From an uncultured Gardnerella sp. (lineage in GTDB: Bacteria; Actinomycetota; Actinomycetes; Actinomycetales; Bifidobacteriaceae): a stretch of 34,618 nucleotides of DNA. Positions 28,676-34,618 of this stretch are shown here, piece after piece (the stretch's first letter is position 1; each line of letters begins with the position of its first letter). The position numbers and the translations under genes were made by a program. The notes beneath the pieces were generated by a model that was not told the origin of the DNA, did no database searches, and saw nothing but the letters and a program-made list of their open reading frames with translations. The stretch covers positions 1-34,618 of the forward strand of contig CAMYPN010000009.1 of assembly GCA_947292085.1 (NCBI GenBank), written 5' to 3'.

Positions 28676-28863
28676 GTTTATTTCACCAAATCGTCTGGTG
28701 AAATAAACAGAATTAAGGACGAAACTGTCAAAAAAACCAAATCATTTGGTGAAATCGACAAAATGTGAGGCGGAATTGTCGAAAACACCAAACCGTCTGA
28801 TGAAATAAACAGAATTAAGGACGAAACTGTCGAAAAAACCAAATCATTTGGTGAAATCGACAT
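28676..28863. repeat. 51-bp tandem repeat array 2 with 13-bp inverted repeat
   Basis: Begins with GTTTATTTCACCA (28676-28688), a 7-base loop and TGGTGAAATAAAC (28696-28708), then continues with 51-base units to 28863. Units alternate in an A-B-A order: the first and third are almost identical, which points to a 102-bp duplication. It lies in the 362-base space between two divergent genes, so it sits at their promoters. Confidence 0.9.
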
Positions 28864-28964
28864 TTCTATTGATAGCAAAATTATTTAATTCGAATGTAAT
28901 ATATAAATAGATATTTATTATCAGAAAGAGTAGAAATTCTGTAAAGATTGTAAGAAGGTTGAAC

Positions 28965-30716
28965 ATGTTTTGCGAGAATTGTGGAAACAGAATTAATACA
29001 GGAGACAAGTTCTGCGGTTTGTGTGGAGCTCCTGTTGAAGGTTATACATATACTAAACAATCTCAAGAAGCACAGCCTACTCAACCAACTCAACCAACAC
29101 AACCAACACAACCAACACAATCTGAGCAACAATCTTCTCAATTACAACTACTCCAACAAAATAAAACCGTTGAAGATCAAAAAACTAACAATAAGTCAAA
29201 TAATAGTAGAAGAAAAATTGCAATCATCATTACCAGCATAGTGCTAACAATTGCACTTGTATTAGCTGGAGCAGTATGGTATTACCTTAAAAATTCCGCA
29301 ACAATTCCTAGTGCAAAACTTGGAGAGTCTGCAAATAGTGTTGAAAAAGCTTTGAATGATAAAGGTTTCCGCACGGAAGTTATAGACGAGTTTAGTTCTG
29401 AGAAACAGGGAAACTTCCTTCGATATGTGAATGTTAAGTCTGGTTCACAGGAGTCTACTAGCAAGGTTGTTAAGATTTTAAGATCTAAAGGTCCTGGCGT
29501 TCCAGCGAAAGGCGTTGTCGGTGCAAGTTTAGAAAAAGCCGAAAAAATTGTGAAGTCAATGGGTGTACCTGTGAAGCTTCACCACGTGCCTGTAAGCGAA
29601 AAGTCTACTGACAAGATAGTTGCGTCTAGCCCAATGCCTGGAAACGCTGTTGGTAAAGACGGCGTAATACATATCGCAGTTGGCGAAAACACTGACGGCG
29701 TGCCAGTTGACGTGTTTGGTGTGGATAAAGACAAAGCCAAGGATATGCTATCTTCTAAGCCTTTCAGCGTGGATCTTCGACCAAAGTTTTCGTCGCCAAA
29801 ATATTTCGGCAAAATTGTTGGTGCTTATCCAGCTTTGGGCACTCAGGGAAATCCAAGTTCAGTAACACTTTACTATGGAGTTGACGCTTCCAAAGCTAAG
29901 GATGTTGTTAGTGAGCCGACGGATTTCGGCGATAAAACGGCTTATCTTGTAACTCGAGCAGGCTCTTTTGTTGGCAAGTGGTGCACGAAGAGTGGTAATT
30001 GCATAAAACTGTTGCCGTATTCATTCCTTGGGTCAGAAGAAAAATATATTAACGGCGTCATTACGGAAGAAGTTGACAAAAGCGGCTCTACTGCTGATTA
30101 TAACGATATAGATGTTCTTTATATGAGTGTGTGGGGCCAAGATCCTACTGATTATGCTATATATGATAAAAATATTGAAAATACAAAATATATGAAGAAC
30201 AATCTTATTTCTGGAGATACAGGCGCAGTTGAATTGTATGCTGGAAGGGATTCATCGTTCTGTGACGGACATATTAAGCATAATGCTGACGACAGGTCAG
30301 CATGTGTAAATGGCAAGTATATTGATGCCGAAACAGTTATGGATGGCACAAATGGAGACGATGATATTGAAAAAGATCCTGGTTATGGCGTTGGATACTA
30401 CTACGTTATGCAAGATTTTATGGTAGTTGTGCCTGTTGGTGCGAAGTTCGATGAGCTTTTAAATAGCGGATATTTCGTTGGGAAAGGCAAGAATCAACCG
30501 GATTTAACGCGTCCGTTTATTTTGCGCAGGAATCCTAAATTGTACAAGCAAACGCGAGTTGATTTGCCTAAGACTAGCTATCCTGATTGGAGTCCGTTTA
30601 TTCCTAGTATAAAAGGACGCGCGGTTCCGTTTGCACCTGCCCCGGACGATTCGAACGCGTACTATCTTGTGGAAGAGCCTTTCGATTGGGATACTTCCAC
30701 TAGCGAATCATTGTAA
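28965..30716 (+). CDS. Zinc-ribbon / membrane / PASTA-like protein
   Basis: No named gene recognised. In order: a cytoplasmic zinc ribbon (Cys3, Cys6, Cys17, Cys20), a Pro-Thr-Gln tandem repeat (residues 38-52), a Gln/Asn/Lys-rich linker, one membrane helix (about 84-108) and an extracellular part with at least two, perhaps three, PASTA-like units (EKALNDKGFRTEVI, SLEKAEKIVKSMGVPVKL with SPMPGNAVGKDGVIHIAVG, then DKAKDMLSSKPFSVDL). A C-terminal domain of about 240 residues is of unknown type. PASTA domains bind muropeptides or beta-lactams in PknB-type kinases, but there is no kinase domain here. ATG at 28965, with AGAAGG 6 bases upstream, is preferred over the in-frame TTG at 28959. Confidence 0.75.
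   Translation: MFCENCGNRINTGDKFCGLCGAPVEGYTYTKQSQEAQPTQPTQPTQPTQPTQSEQQSSQLQLLQQNKTVEDQKTNNKSNNSRRKIAIIITSIVLTIALVLAGAVWYYLKNSATIPSAKLGESANSVEKALNDKGFRTEVIDEFSSEKQGNFLRYVNVKSGSQESTSKVVKILRSKGPGVPAKGVVGASLEKAEKIVKSMGVPVKLHHVPVSEKSTDKIVASSPMPGNAVGKDGVIHIAVGENTDGVPVDVFGVDKDKAKDMLSSKPFSVDLRPKFSSPKYFGKIVGAYPALGTQGNPSSVTLYYGVDASKAKDVVSEPTDFGDKTAYLVTRAGSFVGKWCTKSGNCIKLLPYSFLGSEEKYINGVITEEVDKSGSTADYNDIDVLYMSVWGQDPTDYAIYDKNIENTKYMKNNLISGDTGAVELYAGRDSSFCDGHIKHNADDRSACVNGKYIDAETVMDGTNGDDDIEKDPGYGVGYYYVMQDFMVVVPVGAKFDELLNSGYFVGKGKNQPDLTRPFILRRNPKLYKQTRVDLPKTSYPDWSPFIPSIKGRAVPFAPAPDDSNAYYLVEEPFDWDTSTSESL
29073..29120 (+). repeat. 9-bp tandem repeat encoding Pro-Thr-Gln
   Basis: Five copies of a 9-base unit (ccaacacaa and close variants) encode PTQ repeats between the zinc ribbon and the membrane helix. 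Length changes by whole units would keep the frame and only alter linker length. Confidence 0.9.
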
Positions 30717-30769
30717 GATGCGCTTAGTATACAGCGATTAGGTATTAACAACGCTTTTATACGAATTCT

Positions 30770-31010
30770 GTTTATTTCACCAAGTCATCTGGTGAAATAA
30801 ACAAAACGCAAGGCGGAATTGTCGAAAACACAAAATCATTTGGTGAAATCAACAAAATGTGAGGCAAAACTGTCGAAAACACAAAATCATCTGGTGAAAT
30901 CGACAAAATGTGAGGCGTAATTGTCGAAAACACAAAATCATCTGGTGAAATCAACAAAAAGTGAGGCGAAACTGTCAAAAACACCAAATCATTCGGTGAA
31001 ATAAACAAAA
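30770..31010. repeat. 51-bp tandem repeat array 3 with 13-bp inverted repeat
   Basis: Starts with GTTTATTTCACCA (30770-30782), loop AGTCATC and TGGTGAAATAAAC (30790-30802). Units follow at 30790, 30841, 30892, 30943 and 30994, an exact 51-base period with about 4.2 copies. It fills most of the 406-base space between the converging PASTA-like gene and dgt. No other feature was seen in that space. Confidence 0.92.
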
Positions 31011-31122
31011 TACCGCAACAAACATCGCTTACGAAATTTACGCAAAACATGCGCGATCTTCTTCACATAATTTAGTCTTTACAACAAATACACACTCACA
31101 ACTCACTCAGAACAACACACTC

Positions 31123-32427
31123 TTAGCACAAAGCCGCGTGAAGAGTTGTAGCGGAACCGTCTGTAAGACTTGCCACCTGGTCAATAGCCACACGAAGACG
31201 CTCATCGTCGTTAGTGCACTCGTTCCAATCCCCTACGAACACTTCTTCCATAGCATCGTGCGGACGAGGAGATTTACTCATAAAAACTTCCACTAAATCG
31301 GTGATGATTTTCTGCTCACGCCTATAAAACTCACGCTCGCGAGGAGCAATAATAAAATGAACAGCTAAACTTTTTAGCATAACCATTTCATAACTCGTGT
31401 TTTCTGGAATCACAACATTCGCACGATATCTGATTAACGCCCCATCGCCATATTTTTCGCGAGTTGCTTTTTCAACAGAAACGGCGAAACGTCCTATAAG
31501 CATACTTGTTATATTTTTTAACTTAGCTAAAGATCTGCGCGAACCGTCGAAATTTTCCGGGAAAACATTAAGCTTACGCAAACGTTGAAAAGCTGCCAAA
31601 AGCTTATCGCAATCCCATTGCTTTCCATACCATGCATGAGTATCTTCAATAACACTGTCCGCTAAAGAAGGATCAGATACGCATTGTGTATTAAAAGCAC
31701 CTACAACAATCGCATCCTCAATATCGTGCACACTATAAGCAATATCATCCGAAAGATCCATTATTTGGCATTCCATTGGACGCGCATCTTTAGGAGCGCC
31801 AATTTTCAGCCATTCAAACACGTCGCGATCATCTGGATACACACAGAATTTCAGATCACGCTCACCTTTATCGTGCGCTTTTGCATCCTCTAATCCCCAC
31901 GGATACTTTACAGTAGCGTCTAATGCTGCGCGAGTAAGATTAACCCCTGCGCTACTGCCATTTTCTCGAAAAACTTTCGGCTCCAAACGCGTAAGTAAGC
32001 GGAGAGTTTGAGCGTTACCTTCAAAACCGCCAATATTTTTCGCTATTTGCGCAAGTACGCGTTCGCCGTTATGGCCAAAAGGAGGATGCCCCAAGTCGTG
32101 TGATAAACAAGCGCAATCAACAACATCTGGGTCGCATCCAAGCATTGCCGCGATTTGCCTACCGATTTGAGCAACTTCCAAAGTATGCGTCAAACGAGTG
32201 CGCACAAAATCATCCGATCCCGCGACTAAAACCTGACTTTTTGCTCCAAGTCGACGCAATGCAGACGAATGTATGATTCGCGCACGATCGCGCTCAAAAG
32301 GAGTACGAACACGCGTATGATGAGGTTCACTCGCGTAACGCTCAGTGTCACGCAAATCGTATTCGCCAACGACTTCATTATCTGAAGCGATAACTTCATC
32401 GCTTATAGAAAAAACTTCGTCACACAT
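31123..32427 (-). CDS. dgt: dGTP triphosphohydrolase-like HD protein (Dgt)
   Basis: HD-domain enzyme that cleaves dNTPs to nucleosides and triphosphate. RTRLTHTLEVAQIGRQIA gives His81, and CLSHDLGHPPFGHNGE gives His110-Asp111. DLSDDIAYSVHDIEDA supplies the last metal aspartate. The beginning of the domain (RTPFERDRARIIHSSALRRL) fits the Dgt family. ATG at 32427 has AAGAGG 5 bases upstream. It lies 47 bases after alr on the same strand. In many actinobacteria dgt lies directly before dnaG, but here a 4.2-kb module intervenes. Confidence 0.93.
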   Translation of the reverse strand: MCDEVFSISDEVIASDNEVVGEYDLRDTERYASEPHHTRVRTPFERDRARIIHSSALRRLGAKSQVLVAGSDDFVRTRLTHTLEVAQIGRQIAAMLGCDPDVVDCACLSHDLGHPPFGHNGERVLAQIAKNIGGFEGNAQTLRLLTRLEPKVFRENGSSAGVNLTRAALDATVKYPWGLEDAKAHDKGERDLKFCVYPDDRDVFEWLKIGAPKDARPMECQIMDLSDDIAYSVHDIEDAIVVGAFNTQCVSDPSLADSVIEDTHAWYGKQWDCDKLLAAFQRLRKLNVFPENFDGSRRSLAKLKNITSMLIGRFAVSVEKATREKYGDGALIRYRANVVIPENTSYEMVMLKSLAVHFIIAPREREFYRREQKIITDLVEVFMSKSPRPHDAMEEVFVGDWNECTNDDERLRVAIDQVASLTDGSATTLHAALC

Positions 32428-32474
32428 TAAAACCTCTTAATTAATAACCTAGATCTAGCGCTTAAGTTTAGCTT

Positions 32475-33830
32475 TTATATCAAGCTTTTTGCGTCCAGTT
32501 TTGCAATATCACTAGAAGATAGCACTTCGTAAGCGTTACGATAAAGCCGCGGCACGCGAGGCCCGATTCCAGTCATGATTTCGTAGCTGATTGTTCCTGC
32601 AGCTTCTGCCCAATCGTCTGCAGTAGGCTCAGCAAATTCCACGCCTCTTCCAGGTCCAAAAAGCGTTACAGTATCACCTTCTCGAACGCCTAACTCTGCA
32701 GCATCGCCTTTTAAATCAACTATGAACTGATCCATGCAAACTCGCCCAGAAACGTTCAAAACTCGCGCACCCTTATTGGTTTCTACTCTCACTGGTCCGC
32801 CCGGTTTATCAACATGACGTGCACCTTGCATATCAAATCCGGAAGCAGAACGCAAAATACCGTCAGCATAACCAAGAGGCACAATAGCAGTACTCGTATT
32901 ATTTGGAGTTAAATACGTGCGTCCGTATGAAATTCCATGCCCTTCTTCTACAGATTTTACGGTGCCGAGTTGCGCTTGAAGAGTCATAGCTGGCTGCAAT
33001 CCATAAGTTTGAGAATCCCCCATTGCAGGATCCGGCTCGTATCCGTACAAACCAATTCCTGGACGAACAAGTTCAAAACGTATTTCAGGACGATTAAGCG
33101 TTGCAGCAGTATTCGCTAAATGGCGGATTTTAGGCGCAACATTCGCTTCGCGCATACGTTCTGTAAATTCGTTAAATTGATTAATTTGCCGGTCGGTTGC
33201 GTCTACAAATTCCGGAACGTCAGGAGAATCTGCCACAGCTAAGTGACTCCATTGACCAATAACCTCAATCACGCCTTCGCTAGAATATTCCTTCAGCTTT
33301 TCTAGAGCAGCACTAAAACCTTCTGGTGTAAAGCCGTTTCGCCCAAAACCAGTATCGACTTTTACGTGCACGCGCGCAGGCTTACCTAAAGCACGTGCAG
33401 CAAAAGCTACAGCGTCGAGCGAGTCAATAGATCCTACTGAAATATCGATATTCTCTGTAATCAAATCTGCAAATCTCGTAGTTGGAGCGCTAGTAAGCCA
33501 AGTGAGAATATGGCAACGGCTGGAATCAATACCAGCTGCACGCAAACGTAACGCTTCGTATGGTTGAGCTGTGCCAAGCCAAGTAGCGCCTCCAGCTAAA
33601 GCCGCGAGCGCACTAGGAATAAGCCCGTGACCGTATCCGTCTGCTTTTACGACTCCCATAACTTCCGGCGCATTCTGACCAGGCTGCAAATCTTGACTAA
33701 CTCGCGCAACCAAAGTGCGCATATTGTCTCGAAGCGCCTTCAAATCGACAATTACTTGCCCAGGGTATACGCTTAACGCGCGAGCATAGTTTTCAGCTAA
33801 TGTCACCGTATTTTTAGGATCTGTACTCAT
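32475..33830 (-). CDS. alr: Alanine racemase (Alr)
   Basis: PLP enzyme that interconverts L- and D-alanine for peptidoglycan. Lys62 in VVKADGYGHG carries the cofactor. The catalytic tyrosine lies in GISYGRTYL. VPLGYADGI and GRVCMDQFIVDL are C-terminal family motifs. The protein has 451 residues, somewhat longer than the typical 370-390, with extra sequence at both ends. AGGTGA precedes the ATG. It is the middle gene of a minus-strand luxS-alr-dgt run. Confidence 0.95.
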   Translation of the reverse strand: MSTDPKNTVTLAENYARALSVYPGQVIVDLKALRDNMRTLVARVSQDLQPGQNAPEVMGVVKADGYGHGLIPSALAALAGGATWLGTAQPYEALRLRAAGIDSSRCHILTWLTSAPTTRFADLITENIDISVGSIDSLDAVAFAARALGKPARVHVKVDTGFGRNGFTPEGFSAALEKLKEYSSEGVIEVIGQWSHLAVADSPDVPEFVDATDRQINQFNEFTERMREANVAPKIRHLANTAATLNRPEIRFELVRPGIGLYGYEPDPAMGDSQTYGLQPAMTLQAQLGTVKSVEEGHGISYGRTYLTPNNTSTAIVPLGYADGILRSASGFDMQGARHVDKPGGPVRVETNKGARVLNVSGRVCMDQFIVDLKGDAAELGVREGDTVTLFGPGRGVEFAEPTADDWAEAAGTISYEIMTGIGPRVPRLYRNAYEVLSSSDIAKLDAKSLI

Positions 33831-33875
33831 TATTCACCTATTATTTTTACACTCAAGAATGCGCTCAAATTTAGA

Positions 33876-33911
33876 ATTAGTTACTTAATTAGTTACTTAA
33901 TTAGTTACTTA
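33876..33911. repeat. 12-bp tandem repeat (3 perfect copies) between luxS and alr
   Basis: The unit attagttactta is repeated exactly three times, between the luxS stop (33925) and the alr start (33830). A copy-number change would shift spacing in the alr upstream region. Confidence 0.95.
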
Positions 33912-33924
33912 CCTTAAGATAATT

Positions 33925-34419
33925 TCACACAAGTTTACGCTCAAAAGGATCCGAGCTAATACCTTTAGCTAAAATATCCTTGCACCATTGACGCGCACCA
34001 AACAAACTATGATCTCGATAATTACCGCAAGATTTAATTGTGGTTGCTGGAACATCATCCCATGTAGCCTTGAAAGCTATAAACTCAAGGGACTCTTTTA
34101 ACGCGCGAGCAACTTCCTCAGTGCTGTGCTCTCCCCACGTAAGAAGATGGAAGCCTGTACGACAACCAAAAGGAGAGCAATCAATATATCCGTCAATACG
34201 TTCCCTTAAAAGTACTGCTATTGTATGTTCGATTGTGTGCAATGCTGCTGTAGGAATAGCTTCTTCATTAGGCTGAGTTAAGCGAATATCATAATTTGAG
34301 ATTACGTCACCATTAGGGCCTTTTTGCGTATCAATATAACGCACGTAAGGAGCTTTTACTTTAGTATGATCTAATTCGAAACTTTCTGGACGCGGACGCT
34401 GCTTAGAATTTTCGCTCAT
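33925..34419 (-). CDS. luxS: S-ribosylhomocysteine lyase (LuxS)
   Basis: Splits S-ribosylhomocysteine to homocysteine and DPD, the precursor of AI-2. The metal site HTIEH gives His61, Glu64 and His65, and Cys131 in SCGNY is the third ligand. Catalytic Cys86 lies in GCRTGF. The sequence [14 protein letters not shown] at the start is characteristic. The frame opens five codons earlier at 34434, but ATG at 34419 has GAAGGGA 5 bases upstream and is preferred (164 residues). Confidence 0.95.
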   Translation of the reverse strand: MSENSKQRPRPESFELDHTKVKAPYVRYIDTQKGPNGDVISNYDIRLTQPNEEAIPTAALHTIEHTIAVLLRERIDGYIDCSPFGCRTGFHLLTWGEHSTEEVARALKESLEFIAFKATWDDVPATTIKSCGNYRDHSLFGARQWCKDILAKGISSDPFERKLV

Positions 34420-34510
34420 AATTATTCCCTTCATTTACTCATGAAATACTTATATACATATTAGACTGTATCCTGCAAATTAAGTAAATTTAGCGAAATA
34501 ACTTTAGATT

Positions 34511-34618
34511 TTATAAGATTGCTGCGTTTACAAGTTCTCGCGTATAAGAATTCTTAGGATAGTTAAGTACTTGACTTACGCTTCCAGACTCTACTATTTT
34601 TCCATCATTTAGTACGAT
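34511..34618 (-). CDS. ABC transporter ATP-binding protein, C-terminal end (cut by window edge)
   Basis: Only the last 35 codons are present. IVLNDGKIVESGSV is the D-loop-distal segment after the H-loop in ABC ATPases, and the ending (QVLNYPKNSYTRELVNAAIL) is typical of peptide/nickel-type (Opp/Dpp) ATPase subunits. The substrate is not deducible. Confidence 0.75.
   Translation of the reverse strand: MVLNDGKIVESGSVSQVLNYPKNSYTRELVNAAIL

Noticed and set aside
27012..31010. Possible CRISPR array
   Set aside because: Units are contiguous and similar along their whole 51 bases. There are no constant repeats separated by unique spacers, and no cas genes are near.
26954..31050. Minus-strand ORFs in the three repeat arrays encoding a 17-residue repeat (ISPDDFVFSTVSPHI-like)
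   Set aside because: The 51-bp period keeps any frame open by arithmetic. Differences between units in array 3 are not concentrated at third codon positions, no good ribosome binding sites precede the ORFs, and one plus-strand frame is also largely open. Treated as non-coding repeats, although expression was not ruled out.

Overview
The window looks like a chromosomal segment from a low-GC member of the Bifidobacteriaceae, most probably Gardnerella or a close relative. This is an inference from gene content and order (single-chain PurL, PurT, actinobacterial-type DnaG, LuxS, a lysyl/alanyl-phosphatidylglycerol synthase beside a membrane esterase) combined with AT-rich DNA. No species assignment was possible without a database search. 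There are about 20 protein genes, two tRNA genes and no rRNA or CRISPR array.

Left part (1-12.2 kb): the N-terminal part of ftsK on the minus strand runs off the left edge. A tRNA-His gene with its own terminator follows. Then comes a plus-strand de novo purine synthesis run: purT, purC, purL, purF, purM, purD. With purE and purK further on (19.07-20.72 kb) these eight genes cover most of the route from PRPP to SAICAR. PurF makes phosphoribosylamine, PurD makes GAR, PurT formylates it with formate, PurL and PurM make AIR, and PurE, PurK and PurC carry it to SAICAR. purB and purH are not in the window.

Middle part (12.2-24.8 kb): between purD and purEK sits a cell-envelope block. It holds a minus-strand LtaS-type phosphoglycerol transferase and a divergent, overlapping plus-strand pair, a membrane-anchored esterase and an MprF-like aminoacyl-phosphatidylglycerol synthase. 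All three are predicted to act on phosphatidylglycerol or products made from it. After purEK come a Fur/Zur-family regulator, tRNA-Arg(TCT), an ion-transporter-superfamily permease (minus) and an acetolactate-synthase-like ThDP enzyme (plus).

Right part (24.8-34.6 kb): on the minus strand lie dnaG, dgt, alr, luxS and the tail of an ABC transporter ATPase. dnaG and dgt, commonly adjacent in actinobacteria, are separated here by about 4.2 kb. This gap carries two unusual genes: an AbiEi-like winged-helix protein ending in a PD-(D/E)XK-like nuclease domain (minus), and a zinc-ribbon / Pro-Thr-Gln repeat / transmembrane / PASTA-like protein (plus). Each of the three intergenic spaces of this gap contains an array of the same 51-bp tandem repeat, and two arrays begin with a perfect 13-bp inverted repeat. 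This repeat-bracketed module is the most unusual structure in the window.

Other notable signals are a switch-like structured leader before purC, a cysteine-rich 12-bp repeat expansion inside purT, a PurF that keeps three of the four iron-sulfur ligands known from B. subtilis, long perfect hairpins without U-tracts after purC, purD and purK, and a palindrome over the -10 box of the Fur-family gene.
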